Below, piece by piece: positions 12,078-20,516 of a stretch of 50,380 bases of DNA. The translations under genes were made by a program, and so were the position numbers. The notes beneath the pieces are model-generated. The model was given only the letters and a program-made list of their open reading frames with translations, was not told where the DNA came from and did not search any database. Source of the DNA: Bacteroidales bacterium (GTDB taxonomy: Bacteria; Bacteroidota; Bacteroidia; Bacteroidales; Bacteroidaceae); the NCBI GenBank assembly GCA_015060865.1, contig SUXS01000022.1:1-50380 (forward strand), given 5' to 3'. Positions within the stretch are counted from its first letter, which is position 1, and each line of letters opens with the position of its first letter.

Positions 12078-13706
12078 TTATTCTTCACAAATCAACATAA
12101 TAGACCATGGAGACAATTCCTTGTGAATAGTCAGTACACCTCTCCTATCGGCAACCATCCTTTCTTTTTTCAACGCCTCTGAAGCCTCTTTCAAGGCCCG
12201 AGTCTGTTCGCGATTAGGACTATGCGGACGCCCCATCTCTAGCCATGCAGCATAGACATTGCCATGAGTGTTGTCAAGAATCTCAACTTGGAAGCATGTA
12301 TTGGGCTTAAGCCCCTTTATCTTTACGTCCAATTCTTTGCTTGATGTATTCATATATTTATCGGCATCTCCAGCTGCGGGTACGTGGCTTTCGTATTCTA
12401 TCGGGTAGTTGAATGCCAACATTACCAGTTTCCCAGACTCACTGTTACGTGTCACGATGAACGGGTCCTTGTAATGGAGCTGTTCATCACCCAACTTATT
12501 GAGCATACGATAAGCATGATAAGCAGGTTTCTTTATCCCTTGGAAATTGAATAATCCAAAACCTCCATGGAAAATTTCGTCTCCACCACCCTTTTCCTCA
12601 AAGATATCCGTAAACGTCCAGTACATTACACTTTCAGCTAGCCCTTGACAATCAAGCATCGTTTTCACAACATAGGCTGCCGGAGGCAGAAGATCGTGCA
12701 TGCGATCACGGCTATTAGGGCTGGTACTCCATTCTGTAATATGTACCTCAGCTTCTGGATAGCAGCTTTGGGCTATCACCTTACGCAACCATGTGAGGTC
12801 GTCACGAAGCGAATGCACATAGCGTACGGCACCTCTGCCTCGCCCAGATTCTGGATCTAGTGCATAATCCGTGGGATAAGCATGAGTGCTCACAAAGTCC
12901 ACGGGTAATCCTTCTTTTTCGCAATAAGCCAGAAAGTCCTCTATCCATACCCCTCGCCATTCCTGCTGATTAATAATTTCAGAAGGGTAGAACCGCGACT
13001 TGCTATGGTCAAGAATTTCGCTATCATGACGATGGTCTGCAATGTAATTGCTAGTAGCAGGACCACCAACACGCAACAATTTGTCTACACTCTTCACTGC
13101 CAACGCAGCCTCCTTGTAAAGACGGAAATACTGTGAGCGCGTGCCGTGGAAGAATCCGCCTGTACCAGTCAAGTTTGGTTCATTCCACACCTCAAAATAC
13201 CATTGCCTCACCTCATCCACACCATAACGGTCGACTACATGTTGGGTAAACGCACGTACCAAATCGTGCCATTGGGCATATTTTGTTGTATCTACACTGA
13301 CGTGCCCCCGATACCAGAATTGCAATTTCGATTCATTTGCAGCCAGACAAGAGGGGAAAAAAGCGAGCTCAACAAAAGGGCGCACCCCTTTGTCCAACAT
13401 TCGGTCATAGACATCATCCACATATTGCCAGTTATACTTGATGCTACCGTTACGTTGAGGAAAACAGGTAAACATGTCATCGTTGAAGACATCATGCATT
13501 CTGACATAACGGAATCCGCATTCGCGCTTCACTGTATCAAGTTGCTCCTGCCATGAGGCTCGTAGTCCCTCATTGACACGGCCTGCCCCTACACCTACAC
13601 TCCAATAATGGAGCAAAGGTTGAGACTGGGATTTACGCACGTCAATTATCTGCGCATTCGTCATGTAATAGAAACACGACAAGAGAAGAAAAAGCATTTT
13701 TTTCAT
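12078..13706 (-). CDS. Secreted GH39-family glycoside hydrolase (beta-xylosidase / iduronidase type)
   Basis: 542 residues with a signal peptide (MKKMLFLLLSCFYYMTNAQ). The TIM-barrel of family GH39 is clear: GFRYVRMHDVFNDDMF, then FEVWNEPN with the acid/base Glu176, and VHITEWSTS with the nucleophile Glu325. VSTHAYP and YWTFTDIFEE also fit. GH39 enzymes retain configuration and act on beta-xylosides or alpha-L-iduronides. Residues 420-542 form a C-terminal beta-sandwich. The start codon overlaps the stop of the upstream 1123-residue gene (ATGA), so the two are translationally coupled. Both catalytic residues are intact. Confidence 0.85.
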   Translation of the reverse strand: MKKMLFLLLSCFYYMTNAQIIDVRKSQSQPLLHYWSVGVGAGRVNEGLRASWQEQLDTVKRECGFRYVRMHDVFNDDMFTCFPQRNGSIKYNWQYVDDVYDRMLDKGVRPFVELAFFPSCLAANESKLQFWYRGHVSVDTTKYAQWHDLVRAFTQHVVDRYGVDEVRQWYFEVWNEPNLTGTGGFFHGTRSQYFRLYKEAALAVKSVDKLLRVGGPATSNYIADHRHDSEILDHSKSRFYPSEIINQQEWRGVWIEDFLAYCEKEGLPVDFVSTHAYPTDYALDPESGRGRGAVRYVHSLRDDLTWLRKVIAQSCYPEAEVHITEWSTSPNSRDRMHDLLPPAAYVVKTMLDCQGLAESVMYWTFTDIFEEKGGGDEIFHGGFGLFNFQGIKKPAYHAYRMLNKLGDEQLHYKDPFIVTRNSESGKLVMLAFNYPIEYESHVPAAGDADKYMNTSSKELDVKIKGLKPNTCFQVEILDNTHGNVYAAWLEMGRPHSPNREQTRALKEASEALKKERMVADRRGVLTIHKELSPWSIMLICEE

Positions 13707-16700
13707 CGCACTAGTATTTTTTTGTTGTTAATGATGTAAATTCCTTTGTCAAGCATCTCCTTGTTAAATCCAAGTCTACGACCAGACAGATCGTGGATAA
13801 TCGGAGCTGAAGATGACAGATTGTCAACTTCGACGTGTTCTATGTCATCGGAAGGCCACTCTCCCAAATAGGTTAGTGTAAAATTGTCAAAACAACACCA
13901 GTCATTGGCAACATGTGTATGCTTGCGTATTCCCAACTTCAAGGTACCTCCTTTGAGAGTGAAACGCAAAGTATTATGATACAAACCGTACTCATTGAAT
14001 GCCTCGTTGGCCGCAGAAGCATTGTCTGGATATGTATAAGGTGAACGGCTGTAGTAATCTTCACTATAGATACTTCGTATACTTGCCAACCTATTATTGG
14101 CATAGAGCCTAGCATAGCGGTGCTCACTGTTAGAAAGATAACAGCTGATAGCATCATTGACACTACCTTCACGGTAGAATGCCTGTACGCCCAATTCATA
14201 TTCACCATCGGGCAGTCCCTCAATAATCTGATAGAAGTCGAAAGTTTTGCTAAACTGTTCGGCTACATCTCCATTAGCATTGGTAAAAGCTGTTCCTTGC
14301 CAGGCTGCCGATGCTTTAGAGAAATCATTATTGGCGATGAGGGTCTCGATATGCGGTTCTTCTGTCGCGTCTGGGAGCTCACCATTGGCTTTTACCAAGC
14401 GGAAGGGGAATGTGGCAACGTACGAACGCCCTTTTGCCAATTCTTGAGATTCTTCGTTTATATCCCAGCACGTAGCCAACTCTGAATTAAGGATAGCAAC
14501 CTTTGTTTTATCAGTTGTATTGGAATAGACATGGAGCAGGTGAGACTTTTTGGGTTTTGAAAGTTCAAAGCCTGCATCTACAGCCTGTCCCAGCTGCCTC
14601 TGTGGGCTGATGATATAGGCGTTGGTCTTGGGCTGCTTAATATAGCGTAGGCACCATATAAAATCGGCATCTTGAGAGGGTGCTTCAAACATGAGCGAAC
14701 TGCTTGATAGACGCTTCCCCGTATGAGTATCCTCCACATAATAATACCCCGTAGGCAATACGTCATAGTCATATGTTTCTATATGAAAATCAATCGTATC
14801 GCTATATCTAATCCCTGTTGTTGTACGAACATACGTGAAAGCCAAACGACAATGTACGTTGGCCGTGATATCAGCTATTGCCAGCGAGTCACTGATGTCC
14901 TCTCCTGTGAGCACAACGTTACGCACCGTATCACCATCAACAATCCATTTGTAATAACGTTCCGTATTGGTTTTCATTTTAGCAAGATACGATGTCGGAG
15001 TAGCTTTCAGTACGACATCCGTTCCAACCTTCACGGCCTTTGTCTCGGTTTGTAGAATGCTATCCCCATCCATGATGTAGCCTTCACACTCCGACAAACG
15101 GATATGATAATCTATAACCTTTACTGCACCGCTGAGTGATGTTGCCGTAAGACGGTAGGTCCAGCTATCATTAATGTTGCTGACCACCACTTCTACGCCA
15201 GTGCCCGCTGCAGTCCACGCATCGCTACTCTTTTTACGTTTCTCCCATTTGAACGAGCGAAACAGGCCAACCTTGGTTGTTATGCCTAATGATACTGTCT
15301 GCCCGCTACTCGCACGGCATATAGTTGGCGTTTCACTATAGACATCACCCACCTTACTATAAGGAGTGGTTGTTGGCATCATACCATCGCCCTCACGATG
15401 TAGGACAAACAATTGGGTACTACGTCCACCCTTTGCATTGGTGTAGTGCACGCGTAGAATCTTTGTCGTATCAATCACTATCTCGCGTTCACGAGTCACA
15501 ATGGCTGGGTTATCTTCCCATTCCCACAAGCCTGTATCAGTGCTGCCGTCCACGATAGTAGGCAACAGCTTCACTACTGACCCGCTAGTAATACAGCTCA
15601 TCTCTGGGAAAGGAGAAATCTCACCCTCTCTGGTCTGTTCCACAGCAGAGTAGGTCGTTCCAGTAAGCCGTACTGTACGATTGCTTCCGCACACCATCTG
15701 TATGTGACCAGTAAGTAATGTAGGCTGTATGATTGCGCTATCCTCATTATGCATAAGGTCTCCGAATCCTGCCACATCACTATAGTTCTGATAGGCTCCC
15801 GCTCCCGTACCATGCTCTACATTGTACTCATTGGTAGCAGCCACAGCCTTGTGCTGGAGTTTGGCATAGGGCATGTTCAGCCCCATTCGATTGGCAAAGT
15901 GATTATAACCTATTTGGAAAATAACATCCTTGTTTTCCCTTGAAACATAAGAGAGTTCAGGCTGGTATGACCCTCTCCCATTATTGGCACAATCACTCTT
16001 CCAAGGTCCTTGCGGATAGTTCTTCATAAAAGCCGAATCTGATGCAGAGAGAAATCCTGCAGTATACTCAATTGCACCAGCCATGACACGATTGTTGAAA
16101 TCCCATAGGTTGTCACCTTGATTCCAAGCCTGTTCACAAGTCTGCATCTGTGTACCCAAGGCACCTTGTGTGTGGCCCTGATCGCGCGTGCTCTCTTGAT
16201 TCTGACAGAGCACACCAAGGGGAGCTTGATAGTGAGTCCCATGCGCCGCATTGTATTCCTCTATATCATAAATATAGGGCAAGAACCCTTGAAAGTCGGT
16301 CCCTTCCGATGCAGTTCCTATCACTCCATCAGCCAATGAAGCATTGGTGGAACCCTGCTTGATATGCTGCATAGCATAACAATAGTAGAATGGTTCATCG
16401 AGGAAAATAGCCAAAGCTTGCATGGAGGTAATGGCGGCAGTATTCCAATTGCTTTGATAATGGCTATTGCACTGTCCGTTCTGACGATACAGGAAATCAT
16501 AGGCAGAATCTATCCATACATCAAACAACCATTGTTTGAAACGCTTATAGTCGGTTGCTTTCCAACCCTCATATTCGCGCAATATCTCTGCAGCATTGGC
16601 AACTTGCCATCCTTGGAAGCCTGTCAGCAGTGCATAGTTGCTGTTCCCTGTAATCCCCTTGATCTGGCATGCATATCGATTGAGAAGGTTTACGGCCTGG

Positions 16701-17074
16701 TCTGCACGTATCTTGGCTAGTTCACGTTCTGCCGCGTTGGGGCTGTTGTGACGCAGTTTCCAATATATGGCCTTCACGTAACACATACCGAAGTCTCGTT
16801 CCGAATGGGCAAAATTATTGACCGTGCCACCGCGATCAAGGTATTCTCCCGGAATGGATGACTGCATCCAACTGTCTTCCTTTTCGAGCATCCAATTGGT
16901 GGAGAACTGTTGCCACGCCCTGTTGATTATCTCATTCTCGCGACTATTGATTTGAGCTTCGATACGGTCGAAGTCGGTTTGTGAATGCAGACAACCAGGA
17001 TGACGGAACTGAGCCTGTAAAACTGTAACACAAGCTGAAAGAATGACTGTCAAGAAAAAATGTTTTGATATCAT
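13703..17074 (-). CDS. Large secreted alginate-lyase-like multidomain protein
   Basis: The start at 17074 is preferred because it begins a signal peptide (MISKHFFLTVILSACVTVLQ); upstream in-frame codons to 17176 cross the promoter region. Residues 30-420 (counted from this start) are an alginate_lyase-type toroid: SERDFGMCYVKAIYWKLRHN, NWNTAAITSMQALAIFLDEP, STRDQGHTQGALGTQMQTCE and IGYNHFANRMGLNMPYA. Residues about 480-780 look like Ig-like beta-sandwiches, about 800-930 like a ricin-type or Fn-like module (GYYYVEDTHTGKRLSSSS), and about 940-1080 like a CBM (NDFSKASAAWQG .. CCFDNFTLTYLG). The end is a T9SS-like tail (IIHDLSGRRLG, KGIYIINNKKILVR). First gene of the block, divergent from the regulator. 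Probably a polyuronate lyase; substrate unknown. Confidence 0.7.
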   Translation of the reverse strand: MISKHFFLTVILSACVTVLQAQFRHPGCLHSQTDFDRIEAQINSRENEIINRAWQQFSTNWMLEKEDSWMQSSIPGEYLDRGGTVNNFAHSERDFGMCYVKAIYWKLRHNSPNAAERELAKIRADQAVNLLNRYACQIKGITGNSNYALLTGFQGWQVANAAEILREYEGWKATDYKRFKQWLFDVWIDSAYDFLYRQNGQCNSHYQSNWNTAAITSMQALAIFLDEPFYYCYAMQHIKQGSTNASLADGVIGTASEGTDFQGFLPYIYDIEEYNAAHGTHYQAPLGVLCQNQESTRDQGHTQGALGTQMQTCEQAWNQGDNLWDFNNRVMAGAIEYTAGFLSASDSAFMKNYPQGPWKSDCANNGRGSYQPELSYVSRENKDVIFQIGYNHFANRMGLNMPYAKLQHKAVAATNEYNVEHGTGAGAYQNYSDVAGFGDLMHNEDSAIIQPTLLTGHIQMVCGSNRTVRLTGTTYSAVEQTREGEISPFPEMSCITSGSVVKLLPTIVDGSTDTGLWEWEDNPAIVTREREIVIDTTKILRVHYTNAKGGRSTQLFVLHREGDGMMPTTTPYSKVGDVYSETPTICRASSGQTVSLGITTKVGLFRSFKWEKRKKSSDAWTAAGTGVEVVVSNINDSWTYRLTATSLSGAVKVIDYHIRLSECEGYIMDGDSILQTETKAVKVGTDVVLKATPTSYLAKMKTNTERYYKWIVDGDTVRNVVLTGEDISDSLAIADITANVHCRLAFTYVRTTTGIRYSDTIDFHIETYDYDVLPTGYYYVEDTHTGKRLSSSSLMFEAPSQDADFIWCLRYIKQPKTNAYIISPQRQLGQAVDAGFELSKPKKSHLLHVYSNTTDKTKVAILNSELATCWDINEESQELAKGRSYVATFPFRLVKANGELPDATEEPHIETLIANNDFSKASAAWQGTAFTNANGDVAEQFSKTFDFYQIIEGLPDGEYELGVQAFYREGSVNDAISCYLSNSEHRYARLYANNRLASIRSIYSEDYYSRSPYTYPDNASAANEAFNEYGLYHNTLRFTLKGGTLKLGIRKHTHVANDWCCFDNFTLTYLGEWPSDDIEHVEVDNLSSSAPIIHDLSGRRLGFNKEMLDKGIYIINNKKILVR

Positions 17075-17100
17075 AGCAATCCTATTATTATCGGTAATTG

Positions 17101-17108
17101 CAAATTTA
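17101..17108 (-). promoter_or_regulatory. Candidate -7 box of the carbohydrate operon
   Basis: On the minus strand it reads TAAATTTG, a match to TAnnTTTG, 27 nt before the preferred start at 17074. No canonical -33 TTG is found, which would fit dependence on the divergent activator. Confidence 0.4.
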
Positions 17109-17240
17109 TTAGGATTGACATAATATATACCGACCGGTTTTTTCGTAAATATGTGATTGATTTGTAAAATATACAAAAAAAAGACAAATCAAACATCTTA
17201 GTTTTACAAAAGAAACATATCTGATTAGCAAAAAAAACAA

Positions 17241-17248
17241 TATCTTTG
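17241..17248 (+). promoter_or_regulatory. -7 box of the membrane regulator gene
   Basis: TATCTTTG matches TAnnTTTG exactly and lies 31 nt before the ATG at 17279. No TTG is found at the right upstream distance. Confidence 0.5.
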
Positions 17249-17278
17249 CATAGGTCTATCTAATATTGAAAATAAATA

Positions 17279-19414
17279 ATGAAGAACAGCTTTATCTGTC
17301 TGCTCATCCTACTGACAAGTTCCATCAGCTGCAAGGCTGTACAGAAATTTTGGACGGTAGCCGATGGTTTGCCTACAGGCGAAGTGCAACAAATAATCAA
17401 ACTTCCCAATGGGCAAATGCTGATAGACTGCGATGGGGTATATTGCCTTTCAAATGGTCGAGCATTCGACATCATCGAATGTGATTTCTCATTGGGCTAT
17501 ACGCTGCCACACTATGTCAACCAATATGGTCATATATGGGAGGGCGACTCGCTGCTATGGCTAAGAAGCTTTCATAAGTTATTCTTGTTTGATGCAAAAA
17601 AACGTGTATTCATCGGAAACATTGAGCAACGATTGGGAGATGAACAGATACGCAAGTTTGCAGCAGGAGCTATAGGATCACCCCAAGTAGGTGAGGATAT
17701 AAAGGCGACAATAGAACGTATAGGCCTCATCTCATCGTTCCGTACAGCCGTGCACGACTTTCAGAATGGGCTATGGATAGGCACACGCAACAGAGGCATC
17801 TGCTATATTCCACCCAAACACTACAAGGCCCACACGCTGCGAAGCGACGACCCGATGATACAGATAGCCAGAAACATGAGCAACTATGAGGGACAAGGAC
17901 TTCCCGATGGTAGGATTAACTTTGCCCAGCCTCTTCCCGACGGTCGTTATCTAATATGCCTCTCCTACTCCACCTTGGGCTATCTCGACCCTGATAACGG
18001 AGTATTCACTTCTTTAAACAAAACATTACCGACACTTGACACCTATCGCCACTTTGTCGGAGCCTGCCCGGTCGACAGTCAAAGCACAATAGTGTACACA
18101 CAAAATGGAGCTTTCATCCTCAACATAGAAGTCGATACCCTACAGCCATTCGCCCCAGCCGATGAAATAGAACGATATACCGAAAAATACAACTGCATGG
18201 TCAAGGATACCAAAGGAAATCTATGGATAGGCACACAAAACGGGCTTTTCAGCACCGATAGCAGTTTTAACATAAAGCGCGTCGAAGGATTAGTCAATAA
18301 TTGTATCCGTAGCCTGATACTTGATGCACAGGGCAGAATATGGGCTGGCACATCGTGCGGAATCTCCCGCATAACTCCTACAGTAGTAAATCTTGGTGAA
18401 GAGGATGGTGTGCCACAAACCATGATGATGGAAAGAGCAACCATGCTAACCAACGATGGCAGCCTGGTGTTCATCATGGAGGGTAACCGGGGTCTTTTGT
18501 TTCATCCAGACTCCCTTATAATAGATAAAGCAGAACTTCCTATTATTATAACGGGACTGAGAATCAACAATCAGGCACAGCCTTGTTCCATGGTGTCACA
18601 ACCACTGAATCTTCGTTTCGAAAATAATTCATTGTCATTCCAATTCTCTACCTTGGACTACGCATCCCCCTCCCATACACAATATCGCTATAGGTTGCTC
18701 CCATTAGAAAAAGAGTGGAATACCTGTATCAATGGAAACGGACAGGCAGAAGCCGTATACAATGCATTGCAGCCGGGAAGCTACGTTCTTGAAATCCAAG
18801 CCTGTACAGACACGGGTAAATGGAGTAATGCCACACGTCAAGCCATCACCATACGTCCGCCCATGTGGCTTACGTGGTGGGCAAAGTTGTTGTATACCAC
18901 CATAGGCGTTACCATCCTGCTTGCAATCATCTCCATTGGCTTGCGCAAGAAAAGAGAACGCATGGAGCGGGAGAACGATGAGCGCGTAAACCGCCTGTTT
19001 GAACTACGTGACAAGGCACGCCACCAGTTTGCCCAATCGTTGCACATCGAAGGCAAGGATATAACGGTCAACTCAGAAGAAGAGAAGATGGTGAACCTGC
19101 TGATGAAATACATCACCATAAACTTGGACAATGCTGAATACAATGTGGAGCTTTTGGCTGCCGACATTGGAATGAGCCGCACATCGCTTTACAAGAAGAT
19201 GCAGCAGATACTGGGCATAACACCCAGTGACTTCATGAGAGCCGTGCGTTTGAAACAAGCTGCAAAAATGCTGGCAGAGACCACCATGCCCATCAACCAG
19301 ATAGCCTCGGCCGTAGGCTTCCAGACCTCCCGAAACTTCAGTCAGAACTTCAAACAAATGTTCGGACTTACCCCCAAGGAATACCGCTCGGGAAGAAGAG
19401 TCCACACAGAATAA
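17279..19414 (+). CDS. Membrane-anchored AraC-type regulator with sensor propeller, without kinase or receiver domains
   Basis: 711 residues. Signal/anchor at 1-20, then a two-component-regulator propeller (blades with GLWIGTRNRGICYIP, GNLWIGTQNGLFSTD, GRIWAGTSCGISRI), a Y_Y_Y domain (about 440-525, FENNSLSFQFSTLDY), one transmembrane helix (LLYTTIGVTILLAIISIGL, about 540-560), a charged linker, and an AraC HTH pair at about 605-705 (VELLAADIGMSRTSLYKKMQ; VGFQTSRNFSQNFKQMFG, TPKEYR). The arrangement is that of hybrid two-component systems of polysaccharide loci, but H-box, HATPase and receiver domains are missing between membrane and HTH. It probably senses a glycan fragment in the periplasm and directly activates the divergent operon. 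No frameshift is visible. Confidence 0.85.
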   Translation: MKNSFICLLILLTSSISCKAVQKFWTVADGLPTGEVQQIIKLPNGQMLIDCDGVYCLSNGRAFDIIECDFSLGYTLPHYVNQYGHIWEGDSLLWLRSFHKLFLFDAKKRVFIGNIEQRLGDEQIRKFAAGAIGSPQVGEDIKATIERIGLISSFRTAVHDFQNGLWIGTRNRGICYIPPKHYKAHTLRSDDPMIQIARNMSNYEGQGLPDGRINFAQPLPDGRYLICLSYSTLGYLDPDNGVFTSLNKTLPTLDTYRHFVGACPVDSQSTIVYTQNGAFILNIEVDTLQPFAPADEIERYTEKYNCMVKDTKGNLWIGTQNGLFSTDSSFNIKRVEGLVNNCIRSLILDAQGRIWAGTSCGISRITPTVVNLGEEDGVPQTMMMERATMLTNDGSLVFIMEGNRGLLFHPDSLIIDKAELPIIITGLRINNQAQPCSMVSQPLNLRFENNSLSFQFSTLDYASPSHTQYRYRLLPLEKEWNTCINGNGQAEAVYNALQPGSYVLEIQACTDTGKWSNATRQAITIRPPMWLTWWAKLLYTTIGVTILLAIISIGLRKKRERMERENDERVNRLFELRDKARHQFAQSLHIEGKDITVNSEEEKMVNLLMKYITINLDNAEYNVELLAADIGMSRTSLYKKMQQILGITPSDFMRAVRLKQAAKMLAETTMPINQIASAVGFQTSRNFSQNFKQMFGLTPKEYRSGRRVHTE

Positions 19415-19439
19415 GGGCGAAAAGAATAAAATACAGAAG

Positions 19440-19724
19440 TATGTTTTCATGAGCTATATGGTCTATGTCCACAAGCGACAGCCCCATAAGCTCCACGATA
19501 TGCTTCTGCTGCTTGCCGCCGCTGAAGAGCACCGCCACGGAGTAGCATGGCATGTGCTGCTTCTCGGCCTCGGCACGGGCGGTGTCGCCAGATGCGCGGT
19601 AGCGGCGATGGTTCTCGGTTAACACTTGCAGACGCTGGTCTGCGCGAATAATCTCTACCACCTCACGGATGGTAATCGGCTTCGGGTTCTTGTCGGCGAA
19701 GCCATTAAATAGACTTACTTGCAT
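19440..19724 (-). pseudogene. Truncated BT4734/VirE-like gene remnant
   Basis: From MQVSLFNGFADK at 19724 about 90 codons match the N-terminus of the VirE-like protein at 4140-6209: VVEIIRADQRLQVLTENHR and KQQKHIVELMGLSLVDIDHI correspond to its residues 20-95. Similarity ends at DIDHI near 19455; beyond it the frame runs antisense into the 3' end of the regulator gene (nominal stop at 19368). The rest of the gene (some 600 codons) is gone. The breakpoint lies just after the regulator stop, so a deletion joined the regulator region to the remnant. Confidence 0.8.
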
Positions 19725-19783
19725 AATAAAAACTGCGTTTTTAACGTTGATTCTGCCACGAAGTAAGCCATTAAAAAATAAAT

Positions 19784-19809
19784 AAATGCCTACCCATGAG
19801 TAGGCATTT
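19784..19809. promoter_or_regulatory. Palindrome AAATGCCTAC / GTAGGCATTT
   Basis: Perfect 10-bp arms with loop CCATGA, between the truncated VirE-like gene and the ORF6N gene. It occupies the position equivalent to the 20-bp palindrome at 6267-6286 but differs in sequence. Operator or terminator. Confidence 0.45.
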
Positions 19810-19841
19810 CGGGCGGTGTGTTAACATTTTTTACGACATTA

Positions 19842-19872
19842 TTGTATATTCAGGATAATATAACTACATTTG
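19842..19872 (+). promoter_or_regulatory. Promoter of the ORF6N gene
   Basis: TTG (19842-19844), a 20-nt spacer and TACATTTG (19865-19872) match the Bacteroidetes promoter consensus exactly. The ATG follows at 19895. Confidence 0.8.
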
Positions 19873-19894
19873 CGAGCAACTATAAGAAGCTGGT

Positions 19895-20131
19895 ATGGAA
19901 CAACTGCAAGTGATTCAAAGCAAGATATACGAGGTTAGAGGCCAAAAGGTGATGCTCGACAAAGACCTGGCCGAACTCTATCAAGTGACAACGGGAAATC
20001 TGAACAAGGCTGTCAAGAGAAACATAAAGCGATTCCCACCTGATTTCATGTTCCAATTGACCGACGAGGAATGGGAGGCTCTAAGATTCCAAAATGGAAT
20101 CATAAAACAGGGCTTTATCCAACCCGAGTAA
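19895..20131 (+). pseudogene. Truncated ORF6N-domain protein
   Basis: 78 codons begin [20 protein letters not shown] and contain [20 protein letters not shown] and [19 protein letters not shown], the clear signature of the phage/plasmid-associated ORF6N DNA-binding domain. Normal members continue for 100 or more residues with a R(Y)LPYAFTEQG motif; here the frame stops shortly after the domain's middle ([10 protein letters not shown]). The promoter is intact and a terminator follows, so a short protein may still be made. It separates the VirE-like remnant from the HTH microORFs, an insertion not present in the first cassette. Confidence 0.7.
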
Positions 20132-20151
20132 TTACCTCTCAACGATACACC

Positions 20152-20186
20152 AATCGCCCGATACACATCATCGGGCGATTTTTTAT
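20152..20186 (+). terminator. Intrinsic terminator after ORF6N
   Basis: The arms ATCGCCCGAT (20153-20162) and ATCGGGCGAT (20170-20179) are perfectly complementary and followed by a T run (TTTTTATT). Confidence 0.85.
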
Positions 20187-20220
20187 TCACATAACTTATT
20201 CACTTAACAACACCAATATC

Positions 20221-20373
20221 ATGCAAAAAAGAGAACAAACATTATCACCCATCGGTGAGGTGATCACTGCCGAGCGCAAGGCGCTGGGCATCCGTGTCGT
20301 GGACTTCTGCCGTGAGGCCCACATCAGTCGCGTAACCTACTACGAGCTGCTTAAAGGAAACACCATTCCGTGA
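20221..20373 (+). CDS. Small HTH-type protein (50 aa), second copy
   Basis: 50 residues, MQKREQTLSPIGEVITAERK at the start and AHISRVTYYELLKGNTIP at the end. It aligns along its length with the 49-residue protein at 6321 (LSPxG, AE, the A-H-I-S-x-V-T-Y-Y recognition-helix region). Its stop overlaps the next ATG as TGATG. Position: next to the remnant VirE-like gene, as in the first cassette. Probably a Cro-like DNA-binding microprotein. Confidence 0.6.
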   Translation: MQKREQTLSPIGEVITAERKALGIRVVDFCREAHISRVTYYELLKGNTIP

Positions 20374-20471
20374 TGGTACACATCAGACTCCTACGCTGCA
20401 TGAGGGAGTATCATACAGTGCAAGAGTCGCGTGAGTTTGAGCAGCGCTACCTCGACGCGCTATTGGAATAA
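20373..20471 (+). CDS. Small ORF (32 aa) overlapping the HTH gene, second copy
   Basis: MVHIRLLRCMREYHTVQESR then EFEQRYLDALLE. Paralogue of the ORF at 6467 with VHIRLLRC and E-F-x-Q-R-Y-x-D-x-L conserved, again in the -1 frame and overlapping the stop of the HTH ORF. The conservation at amino-acid level with diverged DNA indicates selection. Function unknown. Confidence 0.55.
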   Translation: MVHIRLLRCMREYHTVQESREFEQRYLDALLE

Positions 20472-20474
20472 GAT

Positions 20475-20507
20475 AGTTTTCGTTATCGTTATCGTTAACG
20501 TTAAGTA
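20475..20507. repeat. Hexamer cluster (GTTATC/GTTAAC type)
   Basis: GTTTTCGTTATCGTTATCGT then TAACGTTAAG. It belongs to the same family as the clusters in the first cassette and directly follows the microORF pair. Confidence 0.6.
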
Positions 20508-20516
20508 GTAATCGGA

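Noticed and set aside
17075..17176. Extended N-terminus of the large lyase-like protein
   Set aside because: The extension would precede the clear signal peptide and cover the promoter region; the start at 17074 is better.
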